Positions 12,332 through 21,780 of a stretch of DNA of 64,000 nt are shown here, one piece after another. Under the pieces are notes generated by a model. It saw only the letters and a list, made by a program, of their open reading frames with translations. It had not been told where the DNA came from and ran no database searches. Source of the DNA: Sclerodactyla briareus (taxonomy: Eukaryota; Echinodermata; Holothuroidea; Dendrochirotida; Sclerodactylidae); NCBI GenBank assembly GCA_026419785.1, contig JAODTK010005542.1, positions 186,001 to 250,000 of the forward strand, written 5' to 3'. Positions within the stretch are counted from its first letter, which is position 1. Every line of letters begins with the position of its first letter. Made by a program: the position numbers and the translations under genes.

Positions 12332-12655
12332 TCAATTCTATTTTTTAACCTCGGCGGGTTAATCGTACACAAAACGATTTCACGGCCGATCCACGTTCGC
12401 TTCCATGAGCTTAGCGATTGGAATAGAATACTTCAAGCCGTACGTCCCAAACTGAAGGGAAACTACTGGGGACGCAAAATTTTTATCGATGATATTGTCT
12501 GTCATCGAGATGCACGGAAAGCTCTCCGCAGAAAATTACCAGAAGTTAGGACAAGGTGGCGAAAGTTAGATATGCCTAAATTCCGGGGGCCGTCCCGCGT
12601 ACCAACATGTATCATCGTAGTGAAGTTTGATGAAAGCAAACATATATTTAAATGA
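12332..12655 (+). pseudogene. L1-type ORF1 protein, C-terminal part
   Basis: An open stretch of 107 codons ends at a TGA at 12653-12655; it has no start of its own and opens after a stop at 12329. It contains 'RPIHVRFHELSDWNRIL' at 12383-12433, then 'AVRPKLKG' and 'DARKALRRKLPEVRTRW'. This is the pattern of the RNA-binding and C-terminal domain of L1 ORF1 proteins: a 'RPI.V.F' strand, a 'VL.AAR.LKG' helix, then a basic 'R..LLP.L..AR' helix. In the family this protein coats the element RNA. It sits where ORF1 should, 5' of the endonuclease. The N-terminal coiled coil is not visible, so only the end of the gene is kept in one frame. Confidence 0.7.
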
Positions 12656-12919
12656 AATATCAAATGTGTGGCGTTATGTTATTGTTATTGTTCTCCATCG
12701 CTCAGGAAGATTATGTAAAGGTAGCTGTTTGCTAATAACGGATGGTGTTCCTGGCTGACTAGGCGGGTTATTCACTCCATGTGTTTCATGGGTTTCTTCA
12801 TGTTGTCTTGCTTTTAGCAATCCACTTGGTGCTTCTTTTGAGTTGTTTTTGGTTTGTTTTTCATGGTGACGTATTGTAAAAATATATGTTACAGGGAGTA
12901 TGGGTATGAATTATTGCTA

Positions 12920-13420
12920 TGGCGTTAGAGTTTCCAAATGTTTCCTTCAATGGTCGGGGCTCAATGAAAAATGCCATGACGTTCTCGAGTACTTGATGCG
13001 GGTGAATGTGACATTTATGGTTTGCAAGATTTATTGGGAAACTTATTAAATATCATTCTAGAAACAGGATGGTATGGATGGAGAGGGTAATTTTGTTGCC
13101 ATAGCGACTTTTGGAATGGGCGGCCTTACAAGTGTATTCAGGTTCTTCCGGGCCCTCGTAAAATCCGCCAAAATTATTTTTTAAACAACATCCAGGAAAT
13201 TATTGAGGATTTTGTACCCATCATATTATTGAAGTGATGAATGGAATTTTGTTACTGGACCATGAGACTGTACTTAATAATTTTACCATGTCATTAACAA
13301 TCCTAACGTCAGGCAGGAATGCCTCAGCATGAAAAAAATTTTTTGGGATTTTTAAATTGTTTCTATGGTCGCAAGTGTTACAGGTCACGTGCGAATGGGT
13401 GGAGTAGTTACAGTTGAGGT
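12920..13420 (+). pseudogene. L1-type endonuclease remnant
   Basis: Pieces of an exonuclease-endonuclease-phosphatase fold domain appear in shifting frames. They include 'NVSFNGRG' near 12937 (family 'LNVRGL'), 'HDVLEYLMR' at 12975-13001, 'CDIYGLQDL' at 13008-13034 (family 'DI..LQET', with the key acidic residue degraded), a 'WYGW' to 'DFWNGRPYK' stretch near 13070-13130, and a late 'LLLDHETVLNNFT' near 13250-13290 that resembles the 'G.f..ldi......tlvnvYgPN' strand. In intact elements this domain nicks target DNA to start reverse transcription. At least three frame changes are needed, so it is inactive. The match is by pattern and order rather than by any one strong motif. Confidence 0.55.
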
Positions 13421-14480
13421 GTGTGAATGTCATTACGCGCGGGGTATCTGGGATGATCTCATTTGCATGGTATCCGGCTTATTCGGCGCTCCATTGATGA
13501 TGATTGACGCGAGTTTAACGTGGAGGGTAGGCGTTCACTTGTGCTTGGTTGCAGGCAGGCAAGGGCTGGGGGACCTATCGGCGGGCGGTGGTTGCCGTCT
13601 ATTAGTCTAAATTTAGGGTTCGGGACGTTAAAGGCGGGGGACGGACGTCCGTGAGCGTAGTCTGCCGAGGAGGAGGGCCATCCGGCATCATCCGGCTGGG
13701 GTCGTCGGTGATGGTGAGATTATAGACTCAGTCCTGGGGGTTCTGTTATAGAGAAGGGAGGGATCAACGTCCTCTTTGGAGGTTCTGTTGTATCGGGGCG
13801 GGACAGGTCTTCTAGTGCTCAGCCTGTCGGATTGAGGTTACGGGCGTCTTTGGCCAATGTCCTACGGCGGATGGTCGGCGTTCATGGCCTATAACATTGG
13901 TAACGGTGCTTTGGGTGAAACGAGGAGCTCAACATTTTTGGGGCAGCCGAGGCTCGATACTATTTGTGTGTGTGAGATTTCTGTCTAGAATACGCTACCC
14001 GATGTAGTCCAGCTAGTGTAAACACGGGGTTAGATTGGGTTAGACATGGAAAGAACATTTGTAGTAAAAGGGGGGACTAAGATGTTAGGTTGTTGTATGT
14101 AGGGTTATGGTATTAGGGAAATTGGAGTAGTTGCAATTGAATTTATTACGTTATTGGTTGGTAGCTATTAAGTGTCATTTGTAAGCCCATTGTTGGAAAG
14201 TGTTTGTAAAGTTACACTTGCAAAAGGGAAGCAATTACAAGAATTCATTTACTTTGTCACGTTAAATGGTTGGTTATTAGCTTTAATATTCGAATTCGGA
14301 AAGGAAAAGAACTTCGGGTGGGATCACCAAATCGGGTTACCAGTGACGTTACATCCTGAGGACGTTAAATACCTGCCGTCAAATGAATCCAGTCGAGCAA
14401 AGTCGTTTAGTGTAGATTTTTCCCTTGTTTCGACTGGTTTGCTCAACTTGGTTTCAAAGCCCCCCATTCATATTTTTTAA
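13420..14480. other. G-rich interval inside the L1/Tx1-like element
   Basis: Between the endonuclease and polymerase pieces lies a stretch that is strongly G-rich on the + strand from about 13540 to 14060. No motif was recognised. A 102-codon open frame at 14172-14480 ('WDHQIGLPVTLHPEDVKYLP' included) has no family I can name. It may be a degraded linker between endonuclease and polymerase or unrelated DNA. The change in base composition suggests part of this interval was inserted later. Confidence 0.4.
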
Positions 14481-14879
14481 TTTACTACAACTTTATTTAA
14501 ATAAAGTTAGGATTTGTTTGGGTGTATGGAAATTCAATAATACCTGTGCTTGATGATGTTACTAGAAAAATGTAGAAGATGTCTTTGATCATAGGTATTT
14601 CCCTATTGTCCTGGGTAAATTAAATAGTGTACCAAGAGAAAAAGATATTCAACGACTATATGATCAATCTTCTTGAAATTGCTTCTCCTGAATATTAGGG
14701 GAAATAATGTTCGATCGCTTGTTTGAGAGGAAGGCTCAAAATAGTAGAGAAATTATTCATAGAGGAAATTAACCACTAGAGCCCGTCCAAGTGAAAGTGT
14801 TGACACCAAGAAGAAGATATGATCAGTGGATCGATGGAGCTGAAGAAAGTTCGTGATAAACGACATCACAAGTATGGTA

Positions 14880-15850
14880 GGGCCCGCGTTTGACTGGCGG
14901 AGTATGGAGAGGAAAACCTCTAATTCTGCGCTAATTATGAAAAGGAAATATGTTAGTAGAGATATTAGTCACCTGAAAAAAATACAGTAACGATGATATT
15001 TCGATCAAGTTTAAAATCCGACGAATTTTTTGTCCAACCTGTACACCCTCCCGTGATGCATCTTTGAAAAATGATGACCTTCATGAGAAATTCTCTGACA
15101 AAAATGTGAGACTGTCTTTTGTCAGGTCAAAGAATTTGGAGGGCCCTCTCACTATGAGGCAGGAAATTTCGGAGACTTTGAAAAACATCAAGAATGATCA
15201 GTCGCCAGGCTCTGATGGGGTTTTCTGCTGATTTTTTTAATGTTTTTGGGGAAGATATAGGTCTTTTTCTATTGCTGTGATTGGAATTTTGTTTTAAGAA
15301 TTGGTTCCCTGAGACTTTGATCCCAAAAGGTGAGAAGCAAAGATATTATTAAATAATTTGGAATCTTTTAGCCTTGTTGAATGTTTCCTATAAAATTACA
15401 TTGCTAACCGTATAAAAAAATGTTTGTGCAAACATTATTTACTTCCAAACAACGAGGCCCTTTTGTGACAGTACATCGGTAACAGTATTTGTACCGTTCA
15501 TGATTACTATACATTTCCTGGAGTTAGAAAATACTCTGGTATTGTTCTCATTATCAATTACTTGTATTAACGAAGTTCTCAGTTCTCTGCATTTTCACAA
15601 ACCTACTCATTTATTCTCTCTACTGAACTTGTTGAGAGTATGCTTGTTAATAAGACGACTTGTCGCGATTTTTATTGGCAGGAAAAGCGTCAAATCTATT
15701 CAATACGCCCAGATATACATCTTTTTTAGTATGAAGTTACTAGATTGTCCTAAGACACATTTAGATTATTTTGGAGAGGAATTCAGGACTGAAATAAATA
15801 GGAATTCATTTCGTTAGTGTCATCGGTAAGCTTGAGATGACTCTCCATTC
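14880..15850 (+). pseudogene. L1/Tx1-like reverse transcriptase remnant
   Basis: Pieces follow the order of an L1-type polymerase. A linker near 14882-14945 reads 'AEYGEENL' and then 'YEKE', resembling the family's 'W.EEGEK....F..LEKRN'. A stretch at 15143-15225 reads 'PLTMRQEISETLKNIKNDQ' then 'SPGSDG', the classic finger motif. Near 15320 a 'LIPKGEK' segment and then a degraded 'W.PISLLN' follow. Near 15465 'YIGNSI' matches the family's 'GR.I..NI'. Near 15535 a hydrophobic strand occupies the place of 'LLFIDFEKAFDS', but the catalytic aspartates are not preserved. Frame changes and stops occur throughout. In intact elements this enzyme copies the element RNA into the nicked target. Confidence 0.7.
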
Positions 15851-15999
15851 CATTGAATATAAAAAAAAACATACAGGGAAGATGCGTGAGGATCACACTT
15901 TTTTTATTAAAGGAATGATCTTTAATACTAATTTAGCGAGTAGACCGAAAAAAAGACGTGAAAGCATTGGTAAGTTTCCTAATACCGTGTAGATCTGGG

Positions 16000-17600
16000 A
16001 AGAACGCTCCCCAAAGTTCTGGTCGTATTACAATTGTGAAGTGATATGTTATAGGCCTATTACAATGTAAACGAATCTTGTTAATTGGTCCTTTTGCAAG
16101 TGGTACCACAACCCATCAACAACATGAGCTGACAACATGACACTTAATAGTTACCATAAAAATGAAATAACTTCGGAAATCAAACTACTCCAAGTAACGT
16201 ATGCCTTCATGGCAGAGGAAGATTTGCCTATTGAGGATGATGATGAACATTTTCGTGTATGCCTCGGTGGTATGGTTTGTTTAAACTTTGGGAAAGCATG
16301 TGGGCATATAAACGCTGGTATGATAGAGGTATTGAGTATGTTTATCCACTATTTCAGCAAATGACTGATGATTCTAAATTAGACTAGAGAATGCTCCCGT
16401 CACCACAAATCTTTCCTGATTATTGAGATTCCATTTTCCAAGCAATCGTTGTCTCAATATCACGCAATTCAATTTTATGCTCCTAGCACTATTCACAACA
16501 ATCCACCCACAAAACAAGTATATCCCCTCAATCCTATATAAGTGGATTTGCCGCTTCATCCTTAAACTTTTCCAAGTTTCCTAGTGTACCAAGGTGAGGT
16601 GTTCCAACAGGTGTTTCACAAGGATTATCCCTACTGATCAGTATTTACATTGATCAACATTACGCATATGATAGTATACTTTATGTCAGAGGCATACAGA
16701 GACAATCGAATATTTTTTTCTACTATTGAGACTTACAGGGAAACTTTAATCCTAATGCGGATATCGTATTTGCTAAAAAGTTAATGGTATTGTTTTGGAC
16801 AGATTTGTCAAGAGAGTAGAATAAAATTGTTATCTTGCTGAGATTCCTAACTTCTCAAGTATGGAGCTAATTTCCAGTTAATGTTTGGGGTGGGACCTTA
16901 TACCTCTGAAGGTCTATATATTCCCATAACAGAAGGCAAATGCTGGAAAGTATGAGGATTTTTTTTTGTTTGGAATCAAATATTGGTTTCCATTTGGTAT
17001 AGGTTCCTACACCTTTTAAATGTTTTGCAGGAGAATGAAAACAAAACAAGAACAAAATAAACAATTGGGGTATTTAGGAGGGGTACCCAATATGTGGGGG
17101 ATATGGGGGTTCCTATCACATGGGTGCTGGGGCAGCAATGAGGGTGAACTCGTGAAGGTGAACGCATTCGTGTGTGTTTGTGTGGTGTGTCAATTGTTGA
17201 ATGTAGACCGACCACCCCTATTCTAGGGGCAAGTTTCCATTTTTCATTAATGTTTTTTTATTTTTCCGAGATATTTGACTTATTGTATTGCTGAAATGAT
17301 TCAAAACTGTAAAAGAAAAAAGACAATATAACTTTATCAATTATGTCAGACTGACAAATACATCCCGCTAGTGATTTTAGTGGGAGAGGGGACTTGTTTG
17401 CAGCGTTATTTAGGGATGTTTCCCTCCTGCAAGAAATTTAGTGCTTGATAGCTGAATAGTCTAAATTGCTCTTGAGATCATTCAATCAACCCCGGAGATT
17501 CCGCTCTTGTCCTCATTCTTTTTAAATCCTAAAAATAAAAATGTTTGGCCACTATGGTTTTCTCTGTGACTGACATAAAGAGGAGCCACCCTTTAGCCCA
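16000..17600. other. Probable 3' remnant of the L1/Tx1-like element, then unassigned DNA
   Basis: Weak traces of the polymerase continue: 'GVPTGVSQGLS' near 16600 sits where 'RG..QG.PLS' is expected, and 'VLDRFVKRV' near 16790 where 'F...SGLK.N' is expected. They are too degraded to call alone. From about 17040 to 17220 the DNA is G/T-rich with short GGGG runs. Nothing else is recognisable. Confidence 0.35.
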
Positions 17601-17608
17601 AAAGACTA

Positions 17609-18330
17609 TCAAAAAGAGGAAAGATCAAGCCTATTAATTTTGCATTTGAACAGCTTTAGATTGTAGGAAGAAGGTAACACAATCTTGAGAGAAAACAATC
17701 CTTGCACTCGCAGTGCGAGGGAAAATGGAGCGAGCTGGGTTTCGGTGCGGTTGCGAGGCAGCCGCAACCGAAAAGAGTAGAAAAGGATGAAACGAGTGCG
17801 GCGAGTAGCATGCACAGGGGTACAACAGTGAAGTATTTTCTGGCAAGAATACGGAAACCCCAACTGGGAAATATCTGGAACACGTTTCCGAAAGACTGGA
17901 TAGAAATATTCATGTTTAGAGTTTTAGTTCGATTAAAATAAAGTAAACCAGATTAGAAGTACTCAACTCCCATACAATTCAAGTCATTGGTTCAACTGTC
18001 TGGCAACAAGAGAGCGATATGAACTTATTGCGTTTTCTTTGGTCGAGAAAAGAGAGTCAATGATGAAGGGTGGACATTAGCGAAAGAGATGGATACGATA
18101 TGAGTTGTACGCTGAGGATGTCATAACGAAGATTAGAAAGAGTGTGGGAGAAAAGACCACAACCTTGAGGAACACCAAGCCATTAATCAAGGAAAGTTAA
18201 AAACAAGGCCCCGTTACCGAACAGAGGAACGTCCAGTTGTCGAAACTAGCGGTCTTAGATGAGACTAATAAACCCAAAAAGCAGGCAATCAGCAAGAATT
18301 CCGACATGCAATACGCGTATTGCTTTGGCA
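17609..18330 (-). pseudogene. Jockey-like reverse transcriptase, middle and C-terminal fragments
   Basis: On the - strand I read 'GVPQG' at 18176-18162, followed after a frame change by 'SPTLFLIFV' at 18151-18125, the standard palm motif of non-LTR polymerases. Next come 'TLHHSLSFLDQRKR' (about 18075-18035) and 'NRTKTLNMNIS', resembling the 'FN..KT....IS' segment. The sequence then jumps to the C-terminal signature: 'PRNRTE' followed by 'LPSSYNLKLFKCKINR', matching the family's 'RC.T.....SF.PRT..LWNSLP......YDL..FK..V..'. A stretch between is missing, so there is an internal deletion. The aspartate pair after the palm motif is not preserved. The matching endonuclease lies upstream on the same strand at 20500-21130. 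Confidence 0.7.
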
Positions 18331-18689
18331 ATATCGAAGCGATTACCCTGCCTTTCACACATTCACAACACACACACATTCACCGCAAAAGGTATAAGAC
18401 TGAGCGTATGGGCAATGACAAGAGTTAGGTAATTCTCCAGTATGACCGGTCTGACGGAACCATACTGGCGGTCATTGATGAGGAATAGGGGATTCCAAAA
18501 CTTCTTCCTTCTAATTATGGTTCCATAACTTTAGAGATACTATATGATGGCAGTTGTCACCGTCCATTCTTAGAACCGGGCATTGGAGCATGTTTTCACT
18601 CAGCAGGGTAACACCCATAGAGTAGCATAGACGGAAAGGCTTGCCAAGGATTGGCGCGAGCTCAGGGGCGCCCCTCTGGAGTACTTCAG

Positions 18690-18960
18690 GACGTGGGCTA
18701 TTTTGGGTCTAAACTGAACATAGTTGACGAACCAAGCGGGTGCCCAGCCAGCAAAATCTGACGGCTCGTCAGCGGCTCTTGGGTCGGATTTTTGTCAGCC
18801 ACAGCGGCCCACTGGTCTTTGGGTCTGGCGGTCCATCGCGGACCACCCACGTCACCATCTTTCGTTTCCGCACGTATCTTGATAAGAGGTTGGCCGGCCG
18901 CGGTCCACTGAATGAACCGCCCCAGTCTGCTCACGCGCCAAAAACAAATCGCAGTACATG
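18690..18960. repeat. GC-rich patch with short inverted repeats
   Basis: This patch is much richer in GC than its flanks. It holds small hairpins such as 'GGTCC' / 'GGACC' around 18830-18845 and a 'GGCCGGCC' palindrome near 18892. Words like 'CAGCGGCC' and 'CCACTG' recall the second patch at 19860-20120. Open frames on both strands here are explained by the composition. Confidence 0.4.
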
Positions 18961-19859
18961 TGCTGTCGACGTACGTAACGGAAGCTGAGCTTTCAGCTAC
19001 ATGCACGATATGTGCGTTGCATGACCTCACTGCATGCCTACGTTACTATGTACACCGTGCTAATAACCGTCGTTGTTTCAGCTAACGGTGTTTCGTTCAA
19101 TGTTTGCCGTAAGAACGACGTATTTCGCCGAGCATATAGAGCCATACTTTTTCTGATAAAGAATCAGAGATTGAATAATCTCCATACTGAAGGTATGATT
19201 GTCACAATTGCTAAATTCCCAGAGCGTAGGTCACAAGTTGGATGAAAAGGACTGGAGTGGGTCGGAGTCAATCAACATGAATGAGTTTACGAACGGCTGG
19301 CCTAAATCAGTTAGTCGTTAACGAAGTGGCGGAGTTATAGCTAGTACTAGTAGTAGTATGCGCAACACGCCAAACTCATTTCCATATCTATGGGGGGGGG
19401 GGGCCATATTTTGGTTAGCAGTCAATGGCGCAAGTCAGAAAAATCACAGTATTTCACCCATTTGTTGTGTCACGCCATCAAATTCTGAGTTTGTTCTGTC
19501 TCTTTCTTACATTCACATGAAATTGCAAAAAATCGATAATAATCTTTTACTGGCAAACTGATGAGGGCCGTTCTCATCTCCGAAACAGTCTAGCCTAGGC
19601 CTCCATTGATGTAGGTCAACTGATGGTGAAGTCTCGGATAGGCCTCCATTGAATGGGAGTCAACTCGCCGCCAATACAAACTCGCAATCCATATAACTTG
19701 CCGCACGGTTCAAAACTCGCTGTTGCAAAGCAACCTTTAACTATGTTGTAGGCTGATCTATTTTTAATGATTCTTCTGTTGGAATTTTTTCCAGAATTAC
19801 AGTAAAAAACTATTCCTTGTAATTTAATGACTTAGTGATCATGCGGACATAGCATTTGA

Positions 19860-20120
19860 TCTATTATATAAAGGAACATGGTGGCCAATGGATCATGGCC
19901 GACGGCTGGCCACCGGAGTCCCACTCATAAATCGGTCCACCGGTGGCCAGCCAGCGGCCCTCCGGGAGAAAAAAATGGCCACCGACGGGCCGGTCATGAC
20001 CACCTGACGCTTCTTCGGCCGGACGTGGCGGCAGCCACCGACGGGCCGTCGATTGTGGCAGTAAAGTGGCCACCGGAGGGGCCGTCAGTAGGAGTTCGCT
20101 GCCCTGGGAAGTGGAAAGCG
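19860..20120. repeat. GC-rich patch with a perfect 13-bp hairpin and repeated GGCCACCG words
   Basis: A perfect 13-bp inverted repeat pairs 19904-19916 (GGCTGGCCACCGG) with 19940-19952 around a 23-base loop. The word 'GCCACCGACGGGCC' then occurs near 19979 and again near 20034, with a variant near 20068, so the patch is also internally repetitive. It stands out sharply from AT-rich flanks. It may be the remains of a foldback-type element; no target duplication was found. Confidence 0.6.
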
Positions 20121-20499
20121 ATGTCAGCGATTGCTGCCTGGGTGGTGGAAGTGATGCCAGAGGATCATGTTTTTGCTGATAAAAAGAAGAGGGTGGGCCT
20201 CGACATCGATGTTGGGAATGAAGGATAATAAAATTAGCAATGGTATTGGTTTCAGAGGAAGCTTCACTGGTCAGGAAACAACTGTTTTTTTTTTTTGTTG
20301 TTCAGTTTGTATTCTCCATTTTAGTTAGAAGCTCAAAAGTTGAGACACATATTGACAACGTGAACAGGAAAAAACGACTACTACCAGAGGGAAGGATGAC
20401 GTTTGTTGGCCAGAAATGGATTAATGAAATTTTAGCCGATCACTTGTCTCGAATCAGGTATTCTGGCAGTGAGTTAAACATAAGCTAGACGGGAATTGG

Positions 20500-21130
20500 G
20501 TGGAGGTGAGGAAAGCCAAAACACGATTTAAAAGTCGATTCTTCTCCTGAAAGGCAGCCGGCACGCATTGGGTGGTAAACCAATACGGAGATGGAAGAGG
20601 ATCCCGATCTTAGAGAAAGAGAGAGCATGGAGGCATTAATTTACCTAGGATAGTATCAGTACAGTTAGAAACAGGGCAGAAAGATCGTCCAGTGGTTAAC
20701 CAGGTCCCATGGAAGATCAGCAAAATGCCTTCGGAAGCCATACCAATCACTTCGGAGAATTCCAGATTTGTTACCTCTGACAGGGAACATTAACGAAGGA
20801 ATTGGTTGGGTGAGAGCGGAAATAAGACAGTGATCGGATAGTCCATTGGAGCAGAGGCAATAGTTCTAACATATATATAAAGCTGTGTTGTAAGAAAAAG
20901 ATCCAACGTTTGCAGAGTCCCGAGTCCCTGACGGGATTATTAGTGGTTGAATTGATAAGCTGCTCAGGCCCGTAAGTAATAGCGATGTATTCAGCTTCAA
21001 CTCCATCAAGCCTGTAGATTGAGCAAGCCATTCCGAATTATGTCCGTCAATGTCATCAAGTTTAACTATATCACAGTCATTGAAAGTTGGACCAGTGCTT
21101 CGATGACAGAATTAAGTAGTATTTAAAGCA
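20500..21130 (-). pseudogene. Jockey-like endonuclease remnant
   Basis: On the - strand the sequence reads 'LDDIDGHNSEWL' at about 21060-21027, matching the 'LGDFN.H...WL' motif of Jockey-type endonucleases with the central residues degraded. It is followed after about 60 codons by 'LSDHCLIS' (20841-20818), the SDH catalytic motif, and then by 'RSDWYGFRRHFADLPWDL' (about 20760-20703), which fits the usual linker into the polymerase. A 'YGPEQLIN' segment near 20950 matches the strand between them. In working elements this enzyme nicks the target. Frames shift at least twice. The same-strand polymerase fragments at 17609-18330 lie in the expected direction. Confidence 0.7.
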
Positions 21131-21139
21131 TCATGGTTA

Positions 21140-21780
21140 CTACAATGGGTGAAACATAGATGCAACAAATTACCTTAGTGTGGCAGGAAGAGAGACTTTA
21201 GACACAATATGGAAGCCATTGCAGCAGAGCCTGCTGGAGTGGGACAAAATCACACACCCCCCAACCTTAAACGGTGAGTGAATAGTTTGGGATGTGTGCA
21301 ACTTGGGGTCTTACTAATGTGGGTCTCCGTCAGGCAAGTGAGTGGGGGACGCTGTGCAACGAATATTGATGCACGTCGGTGAGTTTCATGTGATGACCAC
21401 GAACATTAGCGAAGAACGCTATTTTGCTGGTGTTCGGTATCTTGGTGGTACTCCTCGGTGGTGAAAAAAAGAGTTTACTTCAGGAGCATGGTTCAGGCTT
21501 ATCATCAGTATGATGATGGGGTGGTGGGGGTACATTAAACGCGTCTGTTAGTTGTGGGCGTGTGACATTTGCGTGCTGTTGTGTCTGTGTGCGTATGTGT
21601 GTGGGTGGTAGCGTTAGTGTTTTATTGGTTCTTGCAAACACCTTCAGTTTGGAGTGGACGAACATGGTCATGCGAAATTTATCAAAGTCTAAATCAGTAC
21701 GGAATACACACGCTGTTTTCCAAGAAAAGGAAACAGAAGAAATTAGCGGAAAAAACACTTGTTAGGGGGAAGTAAGTAAG
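21140..21780. other. No recognisable gene; G/T-rich stretch
   Basis: A G/T-rich run near 21540-21620 (with repeated 'GTGTGTG' words) produces a proline- and threonine-rich open frame on the - strand (21480-21758). I recognise no domain. The run is roughly matched by a similar stretch near 46530-46590 before the second block D, so block D may start here. Confidence 0.35.

Larger units (their letters stand above)
12332..16900 (+). mobile_element. Decayed L1/Tx1-like non-LTR retrotransposon
   Basis: Three pieces in the right order and strand make up this element: an ORF1-type protein end (12332-12655), an apurinic-like endonuclease (about 12920-13420) and a reverse transcriptase (about 14880-15850, with weaker traces to about 16900). 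This order is that of L1/Tx1 elements. Every part is frameshifted or interrupted. A G-rich, unrelated-looking segment (13420-14170) separates the endonuclease from the polymerase and may be a later insertion. The 5' end meets block C at about 12130-12330. I cannot see a 3' tail. Confidence 0.7.
18330..20500. other. Interval splitting the Jockey-like element, with GC-rich inverted repeats
   Basis: The N-terminal half of the Jockey-like polymerase should lie here on the - strand, but I could not find it. Instead the interval holds two GC-rich patches (18690-18960 and 19860-20120), a G12 run near 19391-19402, and otherwise ordinary AT-rich sequence. A frame of 82 codons at 20240-20488 has no motif I know. 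Confidence 0.4.

Noticed and set aside
17690..17780. Hairpins ('CTCGCAGTGCGAG', 'GGTTGCG..CGCAACC') as a structured RNA
   Set aside because: They fall inside the - strand Jockey-like C-terminal coding remnant, which explains the sequence.
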